This document shows positions 1 through 10,629 of a stretch of DNA of 64,000 bases, one piece after another. The DNA comes from Acarospora socialis. Lineage: Eukaryota; Ascomycota; Lecanoromycetes; Acarosporales; Acarosporaceae. The DNA lies in the NCBI GenBank assembly GCA_025617375.2, contig JAMYGW020000002.1:1798001-1862000 (forward strand), given 5' to 3'. Positions within the stretch are counted from its first letter, which is position 1, and every line of letters begins with the position of its first letter. The position numbers and the translations under genes are program-made. The notes under the pieces were generated by a model, which had not been told where the DNA came from, made no database searches, and worked only from the letters and a program-made list of their open reading frames with translations.

Positions 1-734
1 TCCTCCGCATCCCCTCCGCCCAATCCATCACCATCGTTGGCGGCGGCCCCGCCGGCGTTGAAACAGCCGGCGAAATCGCCGCCCAGCACGGACACTCGAA
101 ATCCATCACCCTGCTGTCCGGCAACACGCGCCTGCTGCACCGCCTCCGACCCGACACCAGCGCCGACGCCGCCGCCTACCTCGCCAAACTCAACGTGACC
201 GTCACGCACGACCTACGCCTAGCGTCGACGTCGGTGCTCGACGACACGACGGGCCGGACGCAGCTCGCGCTTTCCGACGGCAGCTCGCAGACGACGGATC
301 TCTTCATCGACGCCACGGGCGGCAAGCCCAACACCGCTTTCCTCCCCGCCGCCTGGCTGACGGCAAAGGGCTACGTCGACACGGACGTCAAGACCCTGCG
401 CGCCACGGCCGCGGGCCCGCACGTCTACGCCGTCGGCGACGTCGCGTCGTATTCGCTCGGCAGCATCTTCGACGTCAACAACGCCATTGCGCCGCTCGCG
501 AGCTCCATCCTCGTTGATTTGTCGTCCAAGACCGCGCAGGGGCCTGCGAGGCAGAAGGTTCATAATCAGAGCAACACCATGACGCAGTTGGTGCCGATCG
601 GACCGAATGGGGGCGTGGGGTTGCTGTTTGGGTGGAGGGTGCCGAGTTGGTTCGTGTGGCTGATTAAGGGACGGACGTATTTCTTCGATAAGGCGGAGGC
701 GTTGGTGATGGGGAAGGACTATGTAAAGGCTTAG
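1..734 (+). CDS. AIF-like FAD/NAD(P)-dependent oxidoreductase, 3' part
   Basis: The frame is open from the left edge (first full codon at 3) to TAG at 732-734, so the 5' end lies outside the window. The visible 243 residues start inside the second dinucleotide-binding Rossmann fold, with the motif GGGPAGVETAGEI. A late GD motif (VYAVGDVAS) of the FAD-binding fold follows. The tail with a Trp-rich stretch (WFVWLIKGRTYFFDK) is typical of fungal AMID/AIF-like proteins. These flavoproteins oxidise NAD(P)H and are placed at mitochondria or membranes in other species. The exact electron acceptor cannot be told here. The first two thirds use C-ending codons almost only, and the last 60 codons turn G-rich. 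Family assignment is firm; a physiological role is not. Confidence 0.85.
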   Translation, partial: LRIPSAQSITIVGGGPAGVETAGEIAAQHGHSKSITLLSGNTRLLHRLRPDTSADAAAYLAKLNVTVTHDLRLASTSVLDDTTGRTQLALSDGSSQTTDLFIDATGGKPNTAFLPAAWLTAKGYVDTDVKTLRATAAGPHVYAVGDVASYSLGSIFDVNNAIAPLASSILVDLSSKTAQGPARQKVHNQSNTMTQLVPIGPNGGVGLLFGWRVPSWFVWLIKGRTYFFDKAEALVMGKDYVKA

Positions 735-827
735 GGTGGCTGTGGGTGCGGTGGTTTGTGCTTGGGAGAGGCTGGGTCTGTGCATGGTTGGCGTATTGGG
801 CGTTGGAGGTAGGGGATTGGCATTGCT

Positions 828-998
828 GGTATAATCCTTCTACCAGTATAGACTTCCTCCTAGTACAAACTTCCTACCGGTATAATGCTCATACTGGTAT
901 AAGCTTGATATCGGTACAAAAGTTATACTACTACTCTAACATTTATACCAGTCTAGCTTTCATACCGCTCCAACGTTCATACCGATCCAATGCTCCGT
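828..998. repeat. 17-bp near-palindromic minisatellite, about ten copies
   Basis: About ten degenerate 17-bp units lie head to tail (one is 20 bp). The consensus is roughly ggtataaNNttcatacc, which is almost its own reverse complement. The array sits between the oxidoreductase stop and the first recognisable LINE protein sequence. It may be the 5' untranslated or promoter region of the LINE, or an unrelated satellite the LINE landed beside. Confidence 0.75.
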
Positions 999-1089
999 TA
1001 ATGTAGGAACAGTTCCAAGGCTGAGACTGGTACAATCCAAAGGTACTACTGAAATTCCTCTACAACTATGTATCAGTACTAAATTCAGG

Positions 1090-1593
1090 ACCCTTATCGC
1101 GCACAACAACACAAGATAGCTGCAAGAGCTAGAAAACGGGACCAAAATAGTCAAGCCACGCTTCGGAGTGGTAGTTCATTGCACCCCCACAGATGAAGTC
1201 ACATTCACGGATGACAAGACACAGAGCATCTCCAAGATCTTAAAAGAGAATGAACTAGCAAGCAGAGGTCTCCAAATTGAGGACATAGCATGGCTCAAAA
1301 GGAAAGACGCGCCCCTTAGTGCATCCGCATCCCTTGGCATCTGGTTTGACAGTGTGGAGACAGCAGAATGGAACATAAGGGACGGCATGCTCTTCAAGCA
1401 AAGATACATCGGCAGTATTGAACGATATGAGATGAAGAGGAAGAGGTGCCGCAGATGCCAAGCATTCGGTCACCTTGCATGGGACTGCAAGGAAACTATG
1501 CGTTGCACTCAATGTGCAAAGGGACATGACCGGCGGGCTGTCCGCCAGGATCGGCACCAAGATGTGTGGACTGCACCGGCGACCACCCCATAG
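1090..1593 (+). pseudogene. LINE ORF1 (gag-like, CCHC zinc knuckle) fragment
   Basis: The longest open part starts near 1168. Related coding signal runs upstream to about 1090 (residues ENGTKIVKPRFGVVVH), so the usual N-terminal part of ORF1 is missing or unrecognisable. The knuckle CRRCQAFGHLAWDC fits C-x2-C-x4-H-x4-C exactly. A second, incomplete Cys/His motif follows (CTQCAKGH). In this group ORF1 binds the element RNA and packages it with the ORF2 enzyme. The frame ends at 1593 and endonuclease sequence begins about 45 bases later in another frame. Confidence 0.75.
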
Positions 1594-1636
1594 GATCACA
1601 AGAATGTAGATGTAGCACGAACATTACCAGCTTCCT

Positions 1637-4600
1637 ATGACTATCCCAAGGCTCCGCATTGTACAGCTGAACATCGGAAAGTCAAGACCTTGCAAGGAAG
1701 CCCTCATAACAACTCAGTCACAAATCAAATGGACGTTCTTCTTATCCGGGAACCACTCAGATCAAGACACCAGACACACATTCAACACTGACAATGGCAG
1801 CTGTACCAACCAACCTGTCCATACGATACCAAACGAAGACGCAGTTTATTATATGTCAACAAACAGTTATCCTCGGCGTCACATAGACAGAGCCCATGCA
1901 ACAGACTGAATGTAGTGGCTGTGAGAGTCCAGAGGCCAATAAACCAAATCCTCATCTTCTCAGTTTACACTCCACCGATCGACGTAGGAGTAGCTGCAAA
2001 CGGCACAGAACTACATCCCACCCTAAACGCGATTAACCAGACCATTCAGAATGTCGCCCCAGGAACAAGCAACACAACTGAAATTATCATGGCTGGAGAC
2101 CTTAATCGACAACACCCGGCATGGGGCAACAACAGGACTAACCACAAGAGAATGGGGCACGCAGAGAAGCTTCTTGTCTTCATGCAGTCCCAAGGACTCC
2201 AGAGCTGCCTTCCCTGCGGCACTCCCACATACTGAACAACTTCTCAACTGCCACCTGTACAAGGAAACCTACGGTTCAGATCACAGGGCAATATACTCAG
2301 AGTGGACCTCCAACCCGAGATGAGAAAGGACCCCCAGCCACGTCTGCTGTTCGAACACACAGTTTGGAACTGGGTAGGACAGCAGATCCCGGAGAACCTT
2401 GAAACACCCTCGAGAATAGAGTCAAGGAAAGACTCAATCAGCCCATGAACAACCTCATCAACATCACCGTCGCCGCCGTCAAGAACCATACCCCACTGGC
2501 AAATCTCTCTCCCTACATCAAGCAATGTTTCAACGCGGATCTGAAGAAACAACAAACCGAGCACAACAAGTCCCGCCGACACTGGCAGTCGAGCTGCGCT
2601 ACTAGAGGGAAGGATGACCCGGTCACCATGGCTCTCTTTACAGAAATGCAGAAAAAACGAAGGGAATGGACTAGAAGCATCGAGAAAGCCAAGGCAAGCA
2701 CTGAAAAGAGTTCTTAGACCAAGCGAGCTACGGCAACGTGCTATGGAAAGCAGCGGAATACGCTGGGCTAGAAGACAACTATGCGACTATTCCGCCACTT
2801 AAGGTCGAGGACAACAGATATACAGACAATAGTGACAAGGTCAGAGTGCTCATGGAGAGCTTCTTCCCCCAAGCAGACGGCACCAGCCCCTTCAACCAGT
2901 CCAACCCCACAGGGACAGGAGCTCCCTTGGGTACCGATATCAGAAGAGGAGATAGCACATATTCTGGCTACAGCAAAGGGAGGAGCCGCTCCAGGAAACG
3001 ACGGTCTCCCCATGCTTGTCTGGAGGAAAACCTGGAAACACATATCTCAAAGCATCCTCAAAGTATTCGAGGCTTCAATCGAGCTGGAATATTACCCAAA
3101 GAGATGAAAGATCGCATCGATAGCCGTCTTGCGCAAACCGGGAAAACCAGACTACACCTCACCAGACGCATATCGTCCAATCTCTCTCCTCAACACCCTA
3201 GGGAAGCTCTTGGAAGGAGTCATGGCCAGACACCTATCATATTACGCAGAGAAACACGGTCTGCTCCCGAACACACAGTTCGGTGACCGGTCAGGTCAGT
3301 CAACAGAACAAGCTCTACTCATCCTGGCCAACTCTATTGACTGGGCACTAAAGAAGAACATGGTCATGACTCTTTTAGTCTTCGACCACAAAGAAGCATT
3401 TAATGGAGTCAGCAAGGACTCACTAGATGCCCAACTCTGGAAGAGAGGCATTCTGTCGGTTGCCAGAAGGTGGATTTGAAGCTTCATGGAGGAGAGAACT
3501 GCAAACATAAAGTTTGACGGCTTCAGCACTGAGGCAATAGCGATCCCATCAGCAGGACTAGCACAAGGCTCCCCATTCTCCCCCATCCTCTTCAATTTCT
3601 TCAACTCAAATCTAGTGGACCAACCTATCAACAGCCTTGGTGACGCATCAGCCTTCATCGCCGACTACTTCTGATGGAGGGTCGGCCAAACAGCCGCAGA
3701 GAACTTAATGAAGATACAAGAGAAGGACATGTAGAGTGGGCGAGGCAAAACGGCGCTGAGTTTGCCGCCAAAAAAAAGGAACTTATCAATTTCACGAGAA
3801 GGAAAAGGGAACAGCTGATAGGTAACATCACCATGAATGGCAAAACAAAGAAACCACGACCAGCAATCAAACTCCTAGGTGTCATGTTCAATCAAGAGCT
3901 CCGAGGAAAGAGCATGCACAGTATGCAGTTAAAGATGCAACCAAGACGAACCTAGGCATCGCCAGGCTTCAATACCTCCAACCAAGGCAGATGAAGCAGC
4001 TTTACCAAGCCTGCGTCATCCCCAAACTCGATACGTCTCAACAGTATGGTACAACCCAAGAAAGAGTAACTGGACATCAAGGAACTCGACACGGTCCAGA
4101 GGGTAGCGCTGTTAAGGACACTCTTGGCCTTCAAGACAGTAGTAACCCAGACACTGGAAGTCGAGACCTTTATGCTCCCAACTCGCCTGAGACTGGAGCT
4201 CAGAGCCCAAGCATCATAACCAACCTCTCCACACTCCCAGAAACCCATCCTACTCACGGAGTGCTCAAGAGGCAGTTAAAGGCATACCACACATAGCCAC
4301 AGGTCCCCAACACCCTTTAGTGAGATCAATGAAGACACTCGACAGAAGACCCAAGCCCAAGAGAACCTTCCAACCAGCTTTTGAGCACATTGAGGTCGAA
4401 ATAAACCCGGAAAGAGCAAAACAAAAGGCTGTGGCCGCCATGTCGGACCCCACACTCGTTGTTTTCATCGACGGATCCGCCGTGAGCGAAAACCTCGGGG
4501 CTGTGACTGTAATGCTCAATAGCAACGGAAGGGCCAGCAGAGTCACCCAAGTCAGCATCAAATCGACTCAGAACTGAACAGTGCACTGTGCAGAACTCAT

Positions 4601-5306
4601 AGAAATCCATCACATCATCCACCTCACAATGCAGAAGCAGCTGTACAAGAACCGTACAGGAGTCCCACAGCCCCGCACATACACCATCCTTAGCGACAGC
4701 AATTCTGCGTTACAAGCATTAGACAACCCAGCGAGGAGACCTGGACAGGGCATAATCAACACAATCATTGAATTGGCACTCTATGCCAAAGAGCACCACT
4801 CGATAAAGTGTTCGCCGGTTTCCGAGCCACAGCGGCATTCCCGGGAATGAGACTGCAGATTGACTGGCAAAAGAGGCAGTTAACCTACAACCCGCACACA
4901 AGTTCAGAAGACTTGCATCCTCTAAAGGACATACAACAAGAATATGGCACACGAACAAAGGCAATCAGAGTGGGCCTCGTCAACCAAGGGTGGACATCTC
5001 CGCAACATAGACTCGGCACTGCCCGCCAGACATGCCAAATGTCTGTACGACTCGCTACCAAGGCCACGCGCACAAATCCTGGCGCAGCTCAGAACTGGCC
5101 ACTCGTGGCTAGGGGCATACAGGAAGAGGATAGGGAAAAGCGGAGACGACAAATGCGGATGCGGAGCAAGGGAAACGACTGTCCACGTCCTCATGGACTG
5201 CCCAAAACTACGGGAAGTCGGACGGAAGCTACGTCAATGGATAGGGGTTAGATTCAATTCTGTATCACTCATACTTGGGCCAGCAGAGAGAAGGATTTCC
5301 AGTTGA
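1637..5306 (+). pseudogene. LINE ORF2: endonuclease, reverse transcriptase, RNase H (broken)
   Basis: Endonuclease signal runs 1637-2235, with RIVQLNIGKS at its start and IIMAGDLNRQHPAWG later. This is the N/D-bearing motif set of APE-type LINE endonucleases. Reverse transcriptase signal runs about 2780-3950, with AYRPISLLNTLGKLLEG, QFGDRSGQSTEQA and GLAQGSPFSPILFN. The YxDD box region reads FIADYF and is degraded. RNase H signal starts near 4450 with VVFIDGSAV and later ILSDSNSALQAL. The C-terminal Cys/His motif CGCGARETTVHVLMDCPKL ends near 5210. Pieces lie in all three forward frames, so no functional enzyme can be made. Confidence 0.85.
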
Positions 5307-5462
5307 CATAAACTTCAACTAGAGCAGGAAGCACAAGGCAAGACCCGTTAAGTGACCAGTGAGCGATCACCACTCGCATGTAGCTACCTCAGCCCGAACA
5401 TAGGCAGTAGTTGTTAAAATGATTGTAGTCTCCATATCCCGTAAAAGGGAGAGGTCAGGGTA

Positions 5463-5790
5463 AATGAATCGGGCGATTCACCGAGCCGTGCCTCGTTCAG
5501 CTCATGCGCCAATCCCGTATGGACACTGATGCCATGCGTGAATCAGTTCCCTAACTATGGGAGCCAATCCCGTGTGGGACCAAGATGATCCAAAAATCAG
5601 TCATCTACACTAAGCAATAGTTTGTCAGACGGAAAGCCACACGGATTCATTGCAATAGGGGATTAGTGCCCGCAGGGGCATGATCCCTGCAGAGGACTGG
5701 TTCTCGCAGGGCTATTTTTCTCATGCGATTTCAACCTTCGGGAGATCTTGATTCCCCATGGGATTGATTCCCACACAGGCGAACCACCCA
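5463..5790. repeat. Cluster of short ATCCC/GGGAT palindromic motifs
   Basis: Just after the LINE, short related words recur on both strands: ccaatcccgtatgg, ccaatcccgtgtggg, gattccccatgggattg, attcccacac, cgggcgattcaccg. Several can fold on themselves. The cluster lies in the 3' flank of the kinase gene on the opposite strand. I see no ORF and no RNA gene in it. It may be the end of another repeat family. Confidence 0.4.
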
Positions 5791-5980
5791 CAAACTGAGA
5801 GCTTGCCTTGGGCGATATATTATATGCTAATGAAACCACAGTGCTAAGCCAGTCACCATGCCTCTCGATGCGCGTCTCATTTCCCCAAACAACAGCAGAC
5901 CGGGTACATATCCTCCCCCCTCCGTAACCCGAGCGGGGTAGCGGCTTTCGTGTTAGAAATGTCCTATCTCTATTGGTCAT

Positions 5981-7448
5981 TCACGGCGCTCCCGTCTCCG
6001 CCTCAACGGGCCTCAGCCAAGGGTGGTAGCGAAGCTCTGCAGCTGTTTTTCTTTTCTCCGGTTCCCAAGCAAGCATAGACAGCATGAAATCGAGAAAGAG
6101 ATCTATGTCGCCGTCGCCCTCTAACCTGTCCTTCAGCGGAATCGATTGTAAAGGGGACTTGTTCCAATAACCTATTAGTCGTCATTAATAGCTTCCATCC
6201 ATAGAGCTCAAGGGCCACTAACCACGATCATCGAAGTACTTCGAGCGTAAGTGAGTACCATTCAAGAATTTCGTTGGCGGAGGACCAAGGTATGTGATCA
6301 TCTTAGCAAGACTGTCTTGTTCGTTCTCCCCGCCGAACAAATGTTCGCCGCAGAGAAGCTCCCAGATCTATAGCTCGTTAATGAAGTTCATAAATACCAG
6401 TGGCTTAAATGGAGCTCCAAGAATGTACACACCAAAACACCCAAATTCCAGATATCCACACTTGATTTCCACTTCATCCTTAGGATAACTTCAGGTGCGC
6501 GATAGGGAATTGGTTGAATCACGCCATTATACTCCTCTTGGCCAAAGACCCCCATGCCAAGATCACAGAGAATTGGATACCCGAGGACGTTTCCATGTTC
6601 CGGCGGTTGAGATGTGTAGATTGTGAGCCTCTCATTTACGGTCTTCCGAGGACTTGGATGTTGATGTTCAGCGTCAACCAGCCTTCGAAGGATTGCGTCA
6701 CCGTCGTCGGGAAGAGTAGATTGAATGTTGTTGAGTTTGATATCTGATTGAGCACCATCAGTACAGTGATTTGCTGAGATAAAAGCTAACTGACCAGTAT
6801 GAATCACGCCAGAAGCATGAAGATAATCGATGGCGAGCAGTAGGTATGTTGTGACCCACTTAACCGTCGGCATATCGAGCGTTCTGCTGGGCTGGAGGGT
6901 TACATAATCCAATAAGCTGGTTCCGAGAGGCTCGTACACGAAGCAAGGATGATGGCCGCCAGGAACTTCGATTTCGAAATAGTCACACGCTCTTCTCACA
7001 CAATATCGGCCATCGTGAGATAGGCCCGTATTTTTCAAGTGATTTAAAACCTTAATCTCCTGACTCTGGTCATCATCTTTCCTATGAGTGCCGACTTTCA
7101 GAGTTTTGTAAGAGTGATCCCTGATAATGGTCAGAAAAGAAATTGATCAAAGACTTTGACCACTCACATCTTATCAGAACAAAGCCAAACAGTAGAGTAT
7201 CCTCCGTATCCCAGTTTGAGAGCGGTTGTGTATCTCCCTTGGAAATTTTGGGCAATATGGACCGGATAATACTGTGATGCGTCATAATAGCTGTTTGTCT
7301 CTTCCTCAACCCGCCGAGAATCGACAATAGTTTCGTAGGGCATTGTAAAGAATCCCGGTAACATGAAAGGATTTCGTGATGGTCGGAAACCTCTTGGCAG
7401 TGCAGATGCAAGAAAGGCTCTTTTGATCCAATCGACGCGTGGAGACAT
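5981..7448 (-). CDS. SRPK-like serine/threonine protein kinase, five exons
   Basis: Exons by splice sites: 7448-7168, 7120-6795, 6743-6433, 6367-6223, 6171-5981. They sum to 1254 nt, 417 residues. The N-terminus reads VEEETNSYYDASQYYPVHI before the glycine loop LGYGGYSTVW, a signature of SR-protein kinases. The catalytic loop HTDIKLNNI (Asp about 203) is rebuilt exactly across an intron. DLG replaces DFG, and YRAPEVIL follows. The end, PEKRKTAAELRYHPWL, is the normal kinase C-lobe close. The large SRPK spacer insert is absent, as in many short fungal SRPK paralogues. SRPKs phosphorylate Arg/Ser-rich splicing factors, but these short fungal copies are often lineage-expanded and of unknown target. 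The start at 7448 was chosen over an in-frame ATG at 7502, which adds a weak 18-residue extension. No in-frame damage seen. Confidence 0.85.
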
Positions 7449-7739
7449 CTCACATGATACTCTTGCCGTGAAAGAGAAAATTAGGTGAACATTTTGATTC
7501 ATCCCGCGATGGAGGATGGCTTAACATCTGTGCACTCACATGACTCAAGCCGCGGGCAAAGAAGCACAGTCAACAAGTATGTATCTACTTCAGAGTTATC
7601 AGCTGTATCAGCTGTCTTTCACAGGGAAACCTATAGAGCAAGCATTCACAAATATTGCACCAGGGGTCACTACCATTTAATATAGTTTTTAATAGCTAAG
7701 AACTGACTCGGTAAAAACCGGTTACTATTCCTGGTACAA

Positions 7740-8104
7740 TCATTGCGATTTCTTCTTCACGTCCACCTCCCCATTCTCGTCAACGTGGATCGTCTCAACC
7801 CTGGCTTGCTTCTCATTCAGCATTTGAATGGAAATAACATTTTTGCCTGATCCATCGTGGCTTGCATGAAGCTGGGTACCCCTACAAACTATTTAGGACA
7901 TTAAGGTATCGCAACGTGTGTGGGGTCGAACTTGAGCTTAATATCCTTGACCACCGGATTCTGTACCTATCAGTTGGATTCATCTTCGACTATGTGGAGA
8001 GACAAGGTCTTGCTTACAGCTGCCATCCTGTCAGCCACGGCCTTCTCTGCATAAGATTTCATCGGTGCAGCAAGCCCAGCAAGCTTTGCGGTCCACGAGG
8101 CCAT
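7740..8104 (-). CDS. Small fungal protein (about 92 aa), unknown function; last junction doubtful
   Basis: Three coding pieces were found by frame reading; they are too short to stand out as ORFs. Exon 1 is 8104-8018 (MASWTAKLAGLAAPMKSYAE...), exon 2 is 7966-7916 (NPVVKDIKLKFDPTH), exon 3 is about 7880-7740 (HASHDGSGKNVISIQML..., ending KKKSQ). Codon quality and charge pattern are good in all three. The first intron is a clean 51 nt. The second would be only 34 nt (7915-7882), and its canonical acceptor leaves the frame off by one at a run of four G. Either the gene is lightly broken, the assembly has one extra G, or the splice is unusual. No family function recognised; no signal peptide or membrane segment. 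Confidence 0.5.
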
Positions 8105-8407
8105 TCTTGCACATTTCAGTAGGGGTTGGAGAATTGGTAGTATTGGATGAAAGTTTGATTGTTGAGGTGAATATGACCGCTATCGAGGGGACGGTTCCAG
8201 CCTTTATGTAACGGGCAACATTTTTTCACCGCATGCACATTTCCGTCAAATTACGACATTGCACCTTTATTTGAGTCATAATAAGAAATGGACTGACGTC
8301 GCTATCTTCATCGACGTTATCATATCCGTCATCACATTGACCTGGAATCTTGGCAGCACAAACTAGATGTTTGTTGGAGGGTCGCGAATGTAAATGATAC
8401 AACTTTA

Positions 8408-8790
8408 CTATATAGCAGGTTGGGGAGGTTGACGATTTTTCTTCCACTCAGCGAGATCACGTTGAGTGACAGATAGGTTGAGTTGTCAGTATGATAAACA
8501 GAGGGGGCGTCACAGAGTGGGCTTGAAGCACCTAGAGCTTTCCTTCCGCCTAACTCTCGCAGCGCACGTTTGGTCAACCAGATCTTGGATAAGTTGCCCT
8601 AAAATGCTACCGGTGGTTCAGATCCGCTGGGAGGAGGATTGGGGATGGAGACGTATTACTATCTTTGGCTATTTTGTTCGGTGGGTGGCCCAGAGGACGG
8701 GCGGAGAAAGGAGCTGTTGTGAGTTGCTGTGATGTTCTTGCTCGTTCCCACGGTGATGGCTGGATGGGGCTCTGAATGAGTTTCTGGGAA
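8408..8790 (-). pseudogene. Relic of a repeated fungal domain of unknown function
   Basis: Minus-strand translations give KIWLTKRALRELGGRKALGA and, in another frame, RDLAEWKKNRQPPQPAI before a stop at 8408. I remember the words ALRELDRRN and RDFLAELKKN from a widely copied fungal hypothetical family, and the order and spacing here fit. No full frame joins the two pieces and no start is convincing, so I take it as a decayed or very divergent copy. This rests on recall of a pattern, not a search. Confidence 0.3.
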
Positions 8791-9155
8791 CATGATAAAG
8801 TATGGAAATTTGCTGCAAGATCACCACGATCTTCCCGTCAACGACTTTATGGGCTAAACATATGAGCTGGTTAGATTAGAAGGCTGTTATAGATACTGTA
8901 GCCTGTATAGACCCTGTTCATTACGCCAGTATCCTTACAGTTAACGTACCGTCTTCCGTTTCCAATACGTAGACTCCTCTATACAAGAAAAGTTCTAGAG
9001 CATGGGGGAAGATGATCTGAGAAATCTATGGTGGAATCGTAAAAGCGGGATAGAGATGTAGGAGCAGGTGCTAGTACCTAATACCCAATCATCATGGGAT
9101 CTCACGCAACACAAGCACTTGCGCGGGTACGTAACTAAGCAAGTGCTGTAGCCTC

Positions 9156-9164
9156 TTTATATAG
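9156..9164 (+). promoter_or_regulatory. Possible TATA box
   Basis: The sequence ctttatata lies about 90 bases upstream of the exchanger ATG at 9254, in a pyrimidine-rich stretch that continues to the start. Position and sequence fit a fungal TATA element; nothing else supports it. Confidence 0.3.
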
Positions 9165-9253
9165 AACAGACAGCTCGGATTACTACTCCCCTTCCACTTC
9201 CATAAAGAAAGCTGATCGTCTTTCTCCGAGCTTCAATTGATGCATTGAAGAAC

Positions 9254-10629
9254 ATGCCTGGGAATCAGTACAGTTATACTTGGGTTGGTCAGATAAAAGC
9301 AACACTGCTCAGCTCATGGATTTATGTTCTTTCTCCATCAGTACCTGCTGGCTTTGCTGTCAGATACTCCGGTCTCAGTTCTGTTGTTGTATTTACAGTC
9401 AACTTCATGGCAATCCTTCCGCTTGGCAACCTCCTCACCATCGTAACAAATGAGATGATTATCAGGAGTGGTCAGCACATGGGAATGATAATCATCATCA
9501 CCTTTGGGTATGTGGTGCTTCATATCTTGACATGTGGATATCTTGACATGTGGTCAAATACTAATGGTGAGCTTCTAGGAACGGAGTTCAGCTGGTTATA
9601 GCTATCATTGCTGTTTTCAAGCAGCAGCCTTTGATCGTTCAAACATCTTTGTTAGGTGCCATAATATCTAATACAGTGTTAATGGTGGGCCTCAGCTTCT
9701 TCCTTGGCGGAATAAATCGGCTAGAGCAACACTTCAACATCAACTCCATATCAACAAGTACGAACCTCTTTGTGCTTGGTGCCGCAGCCTTGTTTATACC
9801 CACCGCCACCGATGTATTTGGCAGCATCGCAAAGGACCTACTTTCAAGGTTATTACTGGGAATATCTGTACTCCTGCTTGTGGCCTATATCACCTATCTC
9901 TTGTTTGCCTTCAAGACACATAGAATTCTCCTCTCTTACCGGCGAGCCGCAATACATACTTCATAGAGCCAATGGGAGTGGCTGATCACGGTGTTGTTGC
10001 AAGGGCTCTGGCAATAATTGGTGGTTTTCACTCTGCGACTGCAGGAGGGCAACTCAGTCAACAGTACCCAGTGGGAGAGTCCGAGAATATTCACCTTGCC
10101 AGACTCTCAGTTCGTGGGTTGGCCATAACCTTGCTCATCGACACAGTGCTTCTGGGCTTTTGTTCAACATTCACTGTTGACAGCATCGATGATCTGACAC
10201 AGCAGACTATCCTTACTCAGAGCTTTGTCGGATTGATCCTGCTACCACTTCTTTGGGTCAATGTGCATGCAGTCTCTTTAGCCACCAAGAATGAGATGGA
10301 CCAGAGCTTCGGTATCACGATCGGCAGTAGCATGCAACTCATGCTATGTATACTTCCTCTTGCTGTCCTTACCAGCTGGATGCGCCATGGAGCGTCGATG
10401 ACGCTGCTATTTAATGGTTTCCATGTGGTCAGTCTCGGCATGGCAACCATAATGTTGAAAATTGTAACGAAAGAGGGAAGATCAAATTGGTGAGCTTAAC
10501 TTCTGGATCTTATTTGCCTTTCCTCTAGCTGATGGTAACGCAAGGCTACAAGGAATTGCGTTATTAGCACTGTATGGGGTCATTGCTTTAAGTGCCTGGT
10601 TTACTCCTGATAAGGTGCTACGTCCCTAG
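9254..10629 (+). CDS. Divergent CAX-type Ca2+/H+ exchanger homologue, probably a pseudogene or altered carrier
   Basis: Pieces are 9254-9507, 9579-about 9920, about 9922-10489 and 10545-10629. The first intron (71 nt) and the last (55 nt) have good GT-AG ends. The order matches vacuolar VCX1/CAX antiporters: SSWIYVLSPSVPAGFAVRY, QTSLLGAIISNTVLMVGLS, SFVGLILLP, TIGSSMQLML and a C-terminal SNWLQGIALLALYG. Two hallmark sites are changed. The c-1 motif GNAVE reads GNGVQ, so the acidic residue is Gln. The c-2 motif GNAAEH is missing, and the segment reads LLWVNVHAVSLA. Between TM6 (ending FAFKTH, about 9920) and the next segment the frame shifts by one base with no usable intron. So this is either a decaying paralogue or a carrier with changed ion use plus an assembly error. 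A short upstream exon may be missing. Confidence 0.65.

Larger units (their letters stand above)
1085..5470 (+). mobile_element. Degraded non-LTR retrotransposon (LINE), Tad/I-like with RNase H
   Basis: Translations across this stretch give, in order, an ORF1-type protein with a CCHC knuckle, an APE-type endonuclease, a reverse transcriptase, an RNase H and a C-terminal Cys/His motif. That order is typical of Tad1/I-group LINEs of filamentous fungi. All lie on the plus strand and in family order, so this is one insertion near full length. The coding frame is interrupted at least eight times by stops and frame changes, so it is dead. Base composition is ordinary, with no AT-rich skew, so heavy RIP mutation is not seen. 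The 3' end is set by eye near 5470, where an untranslated stretch ends in gggtaaatgaatc. I found no poly-A tail and no clear target-site duplication. Confidence 0.85.
8105..9253. other. Intergenic, apart from one gene relic
   Basis: It holds the promoters of the small minus-strand gene and of the plus-strand exchanger, plus the relic listed at 8408-8790. No other frame with coding quality was seen. Confidence 0.5.

Noticed and set aside
735-1084. Coding sequence in the minisatellite region
   Set aside because: Frames exist but are made only of the 17-bp repeat.
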